This document shows positions 34,061-45,286 of a stretch of 64,000 nt of DNA, piece after piece. This DNA is from Gnetum montanum (taxonomy: Eukaryota > Streptophyta > Gnetopsida > Gnetales > Gnetaceae), in assembly GCA_015680685.1 (NCBI GenBank), contig MNCI01001825.1, forward strand, positions 152,694 to 216,693, read 5' to 3'. Made by a program: the position numbers and the translations under genes. A model generated the notes under the pieces. That model had not been told where the DNA came from. It worked only from the letters and a program-made list of their open reading frames with translations, and searched no databases. Positions within the stretch are counted from its first letter, which is position 1, and the number at the start of each line of letters is the position of its first letter.

Positions 34061-34070
34061 CACCAGGGAC

Positions 34071-34130
34071 GAGATATCGCATACGCGATGTATTGTACGT
34101 GCTATTCCATCCCTGCTACCTATAAATAGG
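34071..34130 (+). promoter_or_regulatory. Internal promoter-like module of element A, upstream of ORF2
   Basis: The near-palindrome GATATCGCATACGCGATGT (34073-34091) is followed 29 bp later by TATAAATA (34121-34128). Both parts copy the layout of the element's LTR promoter (30033-30078). A C/T-rich leader follows. It suggests that ORF2 is transcribed separately from gag. Confidence 0.65.
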
Positions 34131-34607
34131 TATCCCCTGCAACACTTCACATCATTTTTTCATTCACACGGGGGGAGTTTTTGAAATTTTTCTCTATGAC
34201 TTACGATTGAGTGATCCTTCCTTTTCTCACTATATCTCGCTCGCTAGTTCTCCGATTTTAATTCCATTTGAACTTGCTTGAACCCGAAGTGTTCAGCTTA
34301 GTCGTGGGGGAGGGACACTTGTCGAAAAGTGCCTAATTTTTTTGAAATTTATCATCACCCAAATGACATCAATTAGGGTAATTAACTATAACACTTAGAA
34401 TAATTGTGCCTAAAAATCATTTAACCCTTAGGTATACCGGGAGACTAAAATGGCAACCACCTATGTCACAGGACTCATTATTACATACTTTCAGGCACTA
34501 TCACACGTGATAACATAAGATCATTAATAAAGGCAAGTAGTAAGGTATAACTTGACTTAAAAAAAAACCTTACTAATGCTTGGCCTGTGTGATTGCAGAT
34601 ATTGCAA

Positions 34608-37373
34608 ATGGCCCCGAAATGTGGACAACATGAGGGTCCTGCTCAAGGTGGAAAGAAACAATCTCAGAGAGGTGGAAGACAAGGTCCTACCGAACAACAT
34701 GCAGAATAGGAGGAGCAATCATTCAGCATTCATCAAGATGAACCTCCTACCGAATAGTCCAGGCAGGCAGAAGGAGGAGTTGCAACAGTACCTGAACTAG
34801 GATAACAACTCACATTGCCCCAATATTATGTTCAGGCTATCCATGAGAAGTCCACATTCGCTACGGTGATTATGGAGTTGAAATTTGAATCATTCGCAGA
34901 GTTCGCTCCTGAGGCTGTTAGGGATCACCTCAAAGGATCTCCCTTATGGTCTATCCTCTCTGAAAGCGGTGCCTGGTACCTAGGAGAGACGTACCAATTT
35001 TGGCACAATAGGGAGCAAGGCACCATTATTAATATTTGTGGTGTAACAGTTGACTTCTCTGAGTAGGCCATTTTGGAAGTGTTAAACCTTCCGAATACAA
35101 GGCCCCAAGTTGCTCAGTTATCCACTCATTTAGACCCCGATGTGCGAAAGGATTAGTTGGAGAAGGCTTATGGCAAAGATAAAGCTTTTGGTGAATTGAC
35201 AATGGCAGAGAGGGTTTACTTCAAAATTGGAACATATCACCTCTTCTCCACAAAGGGCTTAAAAAGGATATCGACGTATGCGGCTAGAGGATGTGCAGTG
35301 TTGATGGGAAAGGTTAACGCTAACCTACCGCATCTATATTTGATAGAGATCCTAAGGTAGTTTGAAGAATGAAAGATAGAGAAGATGACACTACATTTCC
35401 CTTGTCTTATCAAAAGGCTTTGCCAACGTGTTGGTATTCAGGGATACACCAATGACGTCCTCTGAAAAGCCCAGACTACTTCATATGCTGAATTGCTAAA
35501 GGCGCTAGCTCTAAGGAAAAGCACTGGTGAAGAGCTGGGACCAGAACAAGAAGAAGAATAGATGGTTGTACCTAGTCAACCTCCATCCATGGGTCCTAGT
35601 CAACAATAAGAAGTAGGGCCTAGCACAGGCTAGGATCAACCGCCACCGCTGCAAGACTACAAACCGTCGATGAGCCATCTTAGGGCCATCTCTGAGATGA
35701 TCAGTTGGGGAAGTCATGATGATGCAAACCTATTTTGCATCATTGATGATGCCATATAGCCTATGATTTCATTAGATCACACAAGGGGCAAGGTATCCAT
35801 TCAAATAGGAGGAGGGGAAAGTAGATGATCACAACAGATCTTAGGAAACGTGGCATCTTTCCAAGTGCAGTTAGAAACTGGTGAAGAGGCCACAGTGATG
35901 GTCATGCAACACTAGAATGCTATGAGAGTTGCATAAGTGGTTGTAGACCACATTAAATAATCCTTCAACATACCTATTGTACCATTGGCAGATCTCTTAA
36001 GAGCACGGGATGCTCAAACTCTGGTTGGAACCTCAATGACTCTTGCGGAACATGAGGATGTGCTTGACCGATTACTTCAAAAAGGGCAAGTAATGACGTC
36101 CCTATTTGACATTCCTCAGAATGTCACAATAATTCAATCAAACCTCATTTCCAAAAAATGGAAGCTGGTCTTATTCGAAGTGAGGGCTAAGCATACTGAA
36201 GATGAAGTGCAGAAACTACAAGAGTAGCTCGTGGCCTTACAAGTAGCACATCGAGACCCTCTGCAATTTTTTCCTGTAGACCAGCTAGAAAAATTTAGAA
36301 CCAAGCAACTAACCAAGTTAATAATAGAGAATAAAAGGATGGAAGATGAAAAGGAGAAGGCTGTTTTGGATGCCTCCGTAGCACAAGCACAAACTCATGC
36401 GCATCTTAAGGCACTCAAGGCCTTAGAAGAAGAAAACAAGCAGCTGGTTGCTGACAACCTTCAGTTGATCACTGTAGAGAAGAAAAAGAACATTCTCAAT
36501 GAAAAATTTCATAAATTATGAGAACAATTCATCCAGGTCAACCGAGACGTACGCTGTTTAGCCAGAGAAAATCGAACCCTCTCAATGGAGGAGGTACGCA
36601 CTATTCGTCAAAATTCAGCAATTGAGATAAGCGCGTGGTAGAACAAGGCTAAATGACATGAGAAGCTGAAGGAGCACTTCCATGATTAGGTGGGGATGTA
36701 TAAATAGATCCTTGAAAAGGAAATCCATATGGCCGAGGCCCAAATCAACACTATAAGTGCTCAACACACTGATTGGGGGGCCATATTGGACACCTATGCC
36801 TTCGCCCACCAAGTGGAAGTTAAGAACTGGGACCTACAGATTTAGGACTTGACAGAGTACATGGAGTTGGAAAACTTTAGATATGCCAACCTTGACATGT
36901 TAATAGCAGGGTGCCCGAGGTCAGAACTCGAGTAGCAGGTAGCTTCCACCCACATCAAATATGAAGCAGAATTTGCAGAATGCAAGAAGCTATTGGAAAA
37001 ACTAGATGTTGCAAATTCTAAACTTGAGGTGGTAAAAGCTAGCTACCAAGGATATAAAGATGTCACAAATGACTTGGCTCAATGGTTATCAAACCTTCAT
37101 GAATAGAAGAACAAAGCTAGAGCCTATCAGGAGGAACGACGGGTGTTTGTGGCTTGGTATGTCAAGTTCAACCAAATGTTCCTACAACTACCCTATCCGT
37201 GGGAAGTGCCGACTCCATCAAACATTGGAACATTAGCATGGAGGACACCAGACCCTTGGACCAAAGAGGAAAAGCTCCAGGCCGTACTTCAATTCCATCA
37301 AGCTTCAAAGCCTGGAGCACATGACAAAGGGAAAGCGCCAATGGAGGATCCACTGCCACCAAGAACTACATGA
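34608..37373 (+). pseudogene. ORF2 of element A: transposon-type domain plus long coiled coil
   Basis: A single frame of 921 codons with no frameshift and about 25 stops, nearly all TAG or TGA. The N terminus is Gln/Gly-rich. Residues about 70-260 (FESFAEFAPEAVRDHLKG, GAWYLGETYQFWHN, ICGVTVDFS, LPNT, LMGKVNANLPHLYLIEILR) follow the plant 'putative transposon protein' pattern found in Athila env-position genes. After a Pro/Gln-rich linker, residues about 460-860 are strongly coiled coil (LEKFRTKQLTKLIIENKRME; ALKALEEENKQLVADNLQL). The C terminus is basic and Pro-rich. An acceptor-like GATTGCAG stands just before the ATG, so a leader intron is possible. It has no signal peptide or membrane segment, so nothing supports an envelope role. 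Confidence 0.78.
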
Positions 37374-37522
37374 GTTCCAAGTTTTTGTAGTTGTAGCACT
37401 TTCTGTGTTGTGTCTTTCTTTTTATTTCTTCCCACACTACGACATCATTTCATTTTTTCCATCTAATAATCCCATACATATCCACTGTGTAATCACTGTA
37501 ACTCAAGGATAAGTTTTTATTC

Positions 37523-37535
37523 AGTTGTGGGGGTA
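37523..37535 (+). other. Polypurine tract of element A
   Basis: AGTTGTGGGGGTA immediately before the 3' LTR. The same word borders the 3' LTRs of C and D (reversed), and a variant borders B and E. Confidence 0.8.
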
Positions 37536-38359
37536 TGATGGGATGCGATATCACGTGGGCCGCGATATCGCATACGTGATATCGTGTCTCTTCCTGCGAT
37601 ATCACGTATGCGATATCGCAGCCCACCGCTAGTTCTATAAATAAGAGGTAGCTCTCCCTTGTTTAAAAACATAGAGTAGATTGTAGCTAAACTTTGGCAT
37701 TTTGATCCCTCCAGAGATAGATTATTTTCCAGTGTATGCCCGTAGTGTGGTGAATGTAATTATATGTCATCCTTTATTCGAGTGTGACGTACTTGGACAT
37801 ACACATGACCGGCAATAAAGATTGAGATTACTTCATCATTGTAGCATTCACTTTGTTTATTTATTTATTTAATTATTATTTACTGCTTCCCTAATTAGTC
37901 TCTCTCACCCTTAAAATCATGTTAAACGCAGAATGAGTACGACTTGATTACCAGCATTTAAGTGTGACTACTTGGTAACCCAGTAGTGTACCTAGGATCT
38001 GTGCTTGGTAATCCTAGTGGTAGTCATGCACGAAGTCCAAGATGTGTACGGATAATCAAGGAACGTATGCTCATCGCACTTAGGCTAGATTAGATTCTCA
38101 CCCTTTCATCTTAGCTTAGTTAATATTACTTTCCATTACCTTCAAGAGTAGCATTAAATTAGAACACATCATACACCTCATTTTGGACTAAACCATACAT
38201 GAAAAAGCTAATACTAGTCTAGGTGGGAAGATAGCGAACTGTGACCTAAGGCTAACTGTCTAGGTGCCACAACTAGTCCATCTACAGAGTTCGACTGGAT
38301 CGCACGTAAAAATGCTCGTATTCGTATGGTTGAGTGTAGGGGTACCTCGCCACTCATCA
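37536..38359 (+). repeat. 3' LTR of element A
   Basis: Begins TGATGGGATGCG and ends CACTCATCA. It matches the 5' LTR end to end but has one more palindrome unit in U3 (about 37560-37620). Confidence 0.92.
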
Positions 38360-38364
38360 ATCAT
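38360..38364. repeat. Target-site duplication of element A, right (ATCAT)
   Basis: Identical to 29980-29984. Confidence 0.88.
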
Positions 38365-40480
38365 GAAGTCCATTCACAAAAACCTATTATTCATTTGGAA
38401 GAAGTTGTCAAGGTACAACTACATTCAACCCTTGTAGAGACTTCAAGTAGGGAGGTAGAAGACTCTAAACATATACAGAGCTTAAGGCCTAAAGCTTTTG
38501 TGGAATCACAAAGGGATGAATTTCAAAGTCACAGAAGGAGAACTAGTTGGCATTATTTTTCAACTACTTCATTTTCCTCCTCATGGTCATCAGTGGACTC
38601 TAATAGAAGGAAATGAAGATTCATAGATCATGACAGGGAGAGACATTAGGATCATGATGGACATGAGTATTGTTAAAGGCATCTTAATCAGGAAGATGAT
38701 GAGTATGAACTACAAAGAGATAAGAATAGGTGAGAAAAGAGAGAGTAATATGAGTACCAAAGGAGACATCACCACAATGGAGCATATGAATCTAATGACC
38801 TTGAAAAGCCCCTATTGGCCACTTGCAACATGATTAACATCAAAGAAATAGTATATATTCCAACCAAACATGTGAGGGACATTCGCATCAAGCAACTTGA
38901 TATGAATAATATTCCTAAATTTGAAGGTGGGTACAATGCAAATCCATAACATCATCTTCAAGAATTTCATGATGCCTACATCCTTTAGAATATTGAAAGT
39001 GATTGGTAAAAACTAAAGTTATTCCCAAGGACACTCATCAAAGAGGTTGAGAGCTAGTATAGATCATTGGAACCAAAGTCAATCAAAAGATGAAATACAA
39101 ATCTTCAATGAAAAATATCAAGCCTATTCAAGGGTGTCCAATCTCAAAAAGAAAATTCAAGGATGGAAGTAAGGGACACATGAATCCGTTGATGTGGCAA
39201 TGGATAGATACTACTCTCTTCTACATAGATACCTAGGCCATGGATTCTTGCAAAGGAAACAGCTTAGGCACATTTTCAATGGGTTAAGAACTAAAACCAA
39301 AGAAACCCTTGGGTTCTATGCCCAAGGAATACTATCAAAAATGATTGTCCATCGAATTCAGAGATTAATAAACTAAGTGGCAAAGAAGGAAGTGAAGTTA
39401 AAAAAGAGAGAATCAACTGAGGAATATAACCAAGATCCATCTATTAGAACGTAAGATGTAAAAATATGTGATAAGAAATAGCAAGAAACCTTGGAAGATG
39501 TGACCCAAAAGAAAACTCTACCAATTTAAAAATTTATCAATGATATAGCAACTAAGGTAGAAAAGATATGGGACTTACTGGATGAAAAGATCGATATAGC
39601 TCTGAAAATTATAAAAGAAAGAACTAAACAAACCTTCAATAATGGCAAGGAAAAGAAAAAGAAAAGAGACTATAGACATGAAAACTATAAGTAGAAAGGT
39701 AAAGTTGCTTCAATGGAAGAATGTACTAACTTAAGCTCTGAAGATGAGGAAGGATGCAAAGTGTGCCAATATGAACATTCTAAGGGATGTTGCCTTGTCA
39801 TGGCACATTTGCAAGAGTTTAGGGCATATGTGCTTAACCCTAGATTTGTCAAAAAGTATATGTCAAGATAGTTACCTTACCCTAAAGGTAATTTCAACTA
39901 GTCCTTCTAGCTAGTTTACTACCCAAGTTGATCTTACCCCCAACCACAAGAGTAGTACTAGTAGTAATGGCAACAACCACAAGAATGGGCAATGCCACCA
40001 TTGAGGCAATAGTATTCCTATAGGCAACTAGACCCTTATGGATACTATGTGTAGTGTCCAATATCTCAAGGGAATACTTTAGTTCATACTTCTCAATATT
40101 ATCTACCTGAGTAATATAGACATACCACTTTCAAGATGGATTCCAATCCATACATACCTCAACCAGTAGCTAGTACATTAAGTCAATCTTCCAATCCTTT
40201 ATTGTTGGTGCAACCACCTATAATGCAAGGGGAGATGTCATCATAGCCACATCAGAATAATGCTACTAGGTTAGTAAATATAAAAACAAGGAACATACCA
40301 GCAATACTAAAGGTAAATATAAGAAATGTCCTTGCTTTGGGATAAGTCCAAAAAGAGTTGGTAGAGTTAGGACTTCATTAACTCATGTTCCTTATATGAT
40401 AGATCCTCCTATGGAAACTATGCTTCCACAATAACCAAATCAAAAACTTACAACTATCATAAAGGTAAGAACACTTCCTA
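38365..40480 (+). pseudogene. gag: gag of element B, second part
   Basis: Resumes after element A with EVHSQKPIIHLEEVVKVQLH. Later blocks in shifting frames: FNEKYQAYSRVSNLKKKIQG (about 39100), YYSLLHRYLGHGFLQRKQLR (39206), GFYAQGILSKM and a Lys-rich coil. Then a Cys-rich segment CKVCQYEHSKGCC (about 39755) with an intact Cys-Cys-His-Cys set, followed by a Tyr/Gln/Pro-rich C terminus (about 39860-40260). Confidence 0.65.
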
Positions 40481-40489
40481 AGAAAAGAA

Positions 40490-40850
40490 TTGATTTGAGA
40501 ACTTCTCTGATTTATTTAAAAGTACTTGGAAATTCATAGGCTCTAATGGATTCAGGTTCTAGAGTGATATCTCAAGAAACATACACGGAATGGAACCTAC
40601 CACCCTTAAAGAAGTGCAACATAAGGTTAGAGCTAGCAAATTAATATGTTGCCATTCATTTGGGATAGATAGAAGATGTGGTAATCATTATCAATGGGTG
40701 GCTTATTGAGTAGATTTCTTAGTAATCAATGTGAAGAATGACAACAAGAAATTTTCTATCATTATGGAAAGGGCATGGCTTAGCACAATAAATGCTAAGT
40801 TAGGAATGAGAGATTTATTTGTGAAAATCTCTAAGGAAGATGAGTAAGGA
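40490..40850 (+). pseudogene. Aspartic protease remnant of element B
   Basis: The active-site motif ALMDSGSRVIS is intact at about 40545. It is followed by LPPLKKCNIRLELAN, then IEDVVIIING and, with frame changes, the C-terminal part. Several stops. Elements A and C lack this domain. Confidence 0.6.
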
Positions 40851-41692
40851 TATATACACACACAAAGAATTTAATGCATCATTGATGATAACAAAGGATG
40901 TAGTTGTGGACTGAAACTTTAGAATGTCAATACAGTCCTTACACCAACCCACAACAGACATGAGAAACAAGTGTGTGAACAAGAATCACTAAATCAAAAA
41001 ACACCCAATTACCAAAAACTAAGACCACAAAACCATCCAAAACATGCATGGAAATGTTTGAAGCACTTAGTAACTCCTATCCTAAGAAAATGACCCAAGC
41101 TGAGAACTCACAAAAGAAAATTCTAAACCATAATCATACATCAACAAATAGTGGAAATCGAAATCTAAATTTTCAATTGAAGAATAAACATAAAATTATA
41201 GTTAGACCTTCTAAAATTGAAAGATTATTTAGTCCAATTGGATATATGTCCTTAGGAAATCAAAATTTGATTAATGTCAAGATTACATGGGATAATAATA
41301 AAAAACTAAATCACTAAGTATGGTAAATGAGAAACCTAGAGTGTATGATCCAAGGGATCTAGGGTTCATTTCCAAACACTCACCCACAAGTTTAATCATG
41401 ATGGAGATACCTTATCTTGATTAAGAAATTAATAACTGCTTTTTAAATTTTTCATTTTTTAACTTTTTGGTATGTAATTTTTGTTATACTTTTAAATTTT
41501 CTTATTATTTTTTTCACATTATTTGATATTTATTCATTATTTTAAACTTTTTCATTTCTTAATTATTTGCTATTTTTTTTGTCAAATTATTTCTCTATTT
41601 TTCTATAACTTTTACTACATGTTTTGTACCTAATTGTTTTTTTATTTTTCCAATAAAGTGCAAGGAATAAAGTAAGATGTGGTCCCATTATG
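40851..41692 (+). other. gag-pro tail and T-rich spacer of element B
   Basis: The Lys/Asn-rich frame at 41048-41317 resembles minus-strand text in element E near 58800-59000 and is probably the end of the gag-pro frame. From about 41430 there is only a T-rich spacer. Confidence 0.4.
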
Positions 41693-41788
41693 TTTTTTTT
41701 GGGGGGGCGGGTGGTGGCGGCGGGGTGGTGTCGGACACCAAAAAGAAGTTTTATTGAAATTAAAGTTGCAAGATGTGGTCCCATTATG
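41674..41788 (-). mobile_element. Short retroposed insert with 19-bp target duplication and A tail
   Basis: AAGATGTGGTCCCATTATG at 41674-41692 is repeated exactly at 41770-41788. The 77 bp between them, read on the minus strand, end in a C-rich stretch and eight A. A long target duplication with an A tail is typical of LINE-driven insertion. The G/C-rich insert is unlike its AT-rich surroundings. I do not recognise its source. Confidence 0.65.
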
Positions 41789-42517
41789 ATGAAGGACTGA
41801 TTACCTATATAGTGAAACCACAACATCCATCCACCCATCCTAACAATAAGAGGTTCTTACCATGGCCATGATGATATTCTTCTCACAATAAAACTAAGAA
41901 GAAACCTAGGATCATTATGCCTAGATTGAAAAATGAAGAACCAAGTGGGAATGAAAAGGCTATGATATTAAGTAGATTTGTGGATTTTCTTGGATTACTG
42001 CTGTGAGTTCTATCTTGTTGTTAAGGATGTATTATTCTCTTGAGTTTCAATGAAAAATGGAAGTAAGAGTACAATAAGTGTTGCCTTACCACGTCACTGG
42101 AAAGACATGTTACACATGCCTGAAGGTAGTCCTCTATTAAGGTTGACACATTAAAAATAAAATAAAAGCATAGCATAAAATTTCTAGGGGTCTCACTAGA
42201 AAGACATGTTACCCATGCTTGAAGGTAGACGACTTCTCAAAAATCTAAAAAAAATATAAAAAAAGTGTTATTAATAATCTCCTTCCTTCAACAACATTGC
42301 CAAGTGGTATCCTTGCAATAGTGGTAGCCTTATGGTTATAAGCCCTAGGAATGAAAAAATTCCATGTCATTGGAAGGTGGTTTGGACTTGGTTGAATCTT
42401 GAATAGAAAGGCTAGTGATTACCTTAACCACATCCCACATACAAGAATTTATTATGCCTATGGTAAGACACCTCACGTTGTAATTTTTGTAGTCCCTTCT
42501 ATAGCCTATTTCACCTC
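41789..42517 (+). other. Noncoding spacer of element B with duplicated conserved block
   Basis: Two copies of a block like CACTGGAAAGACATGTTAC (42094-42135 and 42186-42240), which occurs once in A, C and E. No gene. Confidence 0.45.
42513..42517. repeat. Target-site duplication of element C, left (ACCTC)
   Basis: The right copy at 48227-48231 reads ACCTT. The uninterrupted site CACCTCACTATATATTTAAT in element E (about 57735-57757, minus) confirms the pair. Confidence 0.75.
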
Positions 42518-43351
42518 TGATGAGTGGTGAGATACCCCTACACTCAACCATACGAATACGAGCGTTTTCACACGCGATTCGGTCGAACTCTGCAGACGGA
42601 CTAGTTGTGGCACCTAGATTATTAACCTTAGGTCGCAGTTCGCTATCTTCCCACCTGGACTAGTATTATTTTTGTCACATATGGTTTAGTCTAGAGTGAG
42701 GTGTATGATGTGTTTTCTAATCTAATGCTACTCCTGAAGGCAATGGAAGGAAAGTAATATTAACTAATCTACGAGAAAGGGTAAGAGAGTCTAAACTAGC
42801 CTAAGTGCGATGAGCATCCATTCCTTGATTATCCATACACATCTTGGACTTCATGCACAACTACCACTAGGATTACCAAGCAGAGATCCTAGGTATGCTA
42901 CTGGGTTACCAAGTAGTTACACTTAAATGCTCATAATCACGTCATACTCATTCCATGGTTTAACATGAGATAAGGGTGAGAGAGACTAATTAGGAAAGTA
43001 GTAAATAAAAATTAAGTAAATAATTAAACTAAGTGAATGCTGTAATGATGAAGTAATCTCAATCTTTATTTTCGGTCATGTGCGTGTCCAAGTACGTCAC
43101 ACTCGAATAAAGGATGCCATACAATTACATTCACCACACTGCGGGCAGACACTGGAAAATAATCTAACTCTGGAGGGACAAAACTGCCAGAGTATAGCTA
43201 CAATCTAAATCTCTATATCTCTAAAACAAGGGAGAGCCGCCTCTTATTTATAGACTGGCAGTGGGTTGTGATATCACGTACGCGATATCATAGAGAAAGA
43301 TGCGATATCACGTACACGATATCACGGCCCATGCGATATCGCATCCCATCA
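42518..43351 (-). repeat. 3' LTR of element C
   Basis: 834 bp, on the + strand from TGATGAGTGGTGAG to GCATCCCATCA. U3 carries three palindrome variants (43267-43288, 43302-43325, 43332-43345). Confidence 0.9.
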
Positions 43352-43364
43352 TACCCCCACGACT
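43352..43364 (-). other. Polypurine tract of element C
   Basis: The minus strand reads AGTCGTGGGGGTA before the LTR. Confidence 0.75.
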
Positions 43365-43519
43365 GAATAAAAACTTGTTCTTGAGTTACAGTGATTACAC
43401 AGTGGATAGGTATGGGATTATTAGATGGAAAAAGAAATGGGATGATGTCGTAGTGTGGGAAGAAAATAAAATTGAGACACAACACAAAAGAAAATCCTAT
43501 GATTACAAAATGGTGGAAC

Positions 43520-43904
43520 TCATGTAGTTCCTAGTGGTGGTGGCTCCTCCATTGGTGTCTTTCCCTTTTCTTGTGCTCTAGGTCTTAGAATTTGATGGTG
43601 TCAAAGTATGGCCTAGAGTTTCTCCTCTTGTAAGGCCTTGAGTGCCTTGGAATGCATGTAAGTTTATGCTTGTGCCATAGAGGCATCCTAGTCAGCCTTC
43701 TCTTTTTTTTTTCACCACCCTTTTATTCTCTATCAATAGTTTATTAAGTTGCTCGGTTCTGAAAGTGTCCACCTGGTTTCGAGCAAATTCTGGCCCTGTA
43801 TTCGGAAGGTTTAATACTTCCAAAATGGATTGAATAGAGAAGTCAACTATCACACCACAAATATTAATAGTGGTGCCTTGTTCCTTATTGTGCCAAAATT
43901 GGTA
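43520..43904 (-). pseudogene. ORF2 remnant of element C with two internal deletions
   Basis: From the gap edge: YQFWHNKEQGTTINICGV and LNLPNTGPEF of the N-terminal domain. Then a jump to DTFRTEQLNKLLIENKR of the coiled coil, then a second jump from ALKALQEE to the basic C terminus GKTPMEEPPP. Most of the coiled coil is lost. Confidence 0.7.
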
Positions 43905-44129
43905 NNNNNNNNNNNNNNNNNNNNNNNNNNNNNNNNNNNNNNNNNNNNNNNNNNNNNNNNNNNNNNNNNNNNNNNNNNNNNNNNNNNNNNNNNNNNNNNN
44001 NNNNNNNNNNNNNNNNNNNNNNNNNNNNNNNNNNNNNNNNNNNNNNNNNNNNNNNNNNNNNNNNNNNNNNNNNNNNNNNNNNNNNNNNNNNNNNNNNNNN
44101 NNNNNNNNNNNNNNNNNNNNNNNNNNNNN
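43905..44129. other. Assembly gap (225 N)
   Basis: By comparison with element A (33860-34990), the missing part should hold the internal promoter and the ORF2 start, about 1.1 kb if undeleted. The N count is therefore probably not a true size. Confidence 0.7.
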
Positions 44130-44231
44130 AAATTCAGAGGGATAATAGTAGGGAGAGAAAATCAATTGAAAATTATGCTAAGGGTAAGAAATGGTGTGTG
44201 TGAGCTATGTCATAAGTGAAGATTACAAACG

Positions 44232-44313
44232 ATTACACAAGTGGGTCCTCCCCAAAGCAGGTTTCAACCTATAATGCCCTTGTGTAACCACACTTAAAGT
44301 GTCCGTGGGCACT
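44232..44313 (-). ncRNA. Conserved foldable RNA block (C copy)
   Basis: Same outer stem as in A (TTACACAAG / CTTGTGTAA), with the inner AGGTT/AACCT hairpin. Confidence 0.6.
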
Positions 44314-45286
44314 AGAAGGGTTAAATGTAATCTGCACTAACTCCACAAAACACACACATGTAATTATCACTGGAATGAGATGAGAATTCTATGTTACATG
44401 GGACATGAGCTACAATTACACGAACAGTGAGATGAGGTGAAGTATAGAAGGGATCGTAGAGATTGGGACATGAGGTAACTGACCCAGGGCACAGTGAATC
44501 CTACATGAAAAGCATGATTAACATGTTATTAACCCATCGTTCCAAGATCAAGACCAAGTCCATTCCTCTAATCAGTGACCTCACATTGTTTCATCCCATG
44601 ATGAGCAACTATGATAGTACCATAACAACAAGGCGTACGATCACTTGGCATTTTGTTCAAGGGAGGAGTGATTTTTGTTTTATGGCACACACTTTCTTTC
44701 TCTTTTTTTTTTTGAATACTGAATCCAGAGAAGCTGCCAACCTTTAGGCAGGGGTGCATGTCTTTCTAGTGGGACCCCCTAGAACAGCTTTGGATTTTTG
44801 AGTGCCCTTTGATTACTCTTACTCCCATTTTTCATTAGATCTTCAAGGATCTTAATACAACCACATTGCATGATAACTCCCATAGACGTCACCAAAGAGA
44901 ATCCGCAAGTCCCCTTGGTGTCACACCCTAATCATTCCCTCTTAGTCCATCCTTCTTCATTCTGGGTACAATGAATTGAAAATTAATTTTAAGTTTTAAA
45001 AATGTCAATGATATCACTATACCCTCAAATAGAACCTCTTATTTGTAGAATGGATGAGTGGGTGTAATGTGCTCACTATCCACATAATCGATCACTTGAG
45101 ACTCAATAACATAGAACACACCTCAACCAACGATCCACATGAGTGTTTTATTCGTTGACGAGATTACTTACAAAAACATAAAAAGAAAAAAAAAACACAA
45201 AAAGATAAGAAGATAAACCAAAAAATTAAAAAATGAAAAACTGAAAAAAAAAATGTTGTAAAATCAAAGAAAAATAAAAATGGTTA
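44314..45286 (-). other. Noncoding spacer of element C
   Basis: The counterpart of 32697-33671 in A, including the second conserved block (about 44730-44780) and the A/T-rich tract (45140-45280). No gene. Confidence 0.55.

Larger units (their letters stand above)
29985..38359 (+). mobile_element. Athila-like non-autonomous element A, complete
   Basis: 8.4 kb between perfect 5-bp duplications. It has two LTRs (810 and 824 bp), a tRNA-Asp primer site, gag, a noncoding middle with the RNA block and internal promoter, ORF2 and a polypurine tract. No RT, RNase H or integrase can be found, so it must depend on another element for its enzymes. It is inserted in gag of element B. Confidence 0.9.

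Noticed and set aside
34608-37373. Envelope gene
   Set aside because: It sits at the env position, but there is no signal peptide, cleavage site or membrane segment; the protein is mostly coiled coil.
43692-44219. Open frames of 91-157 codons across the N gap
   Set aside because: They consist mainly of unknown residues from the N run.
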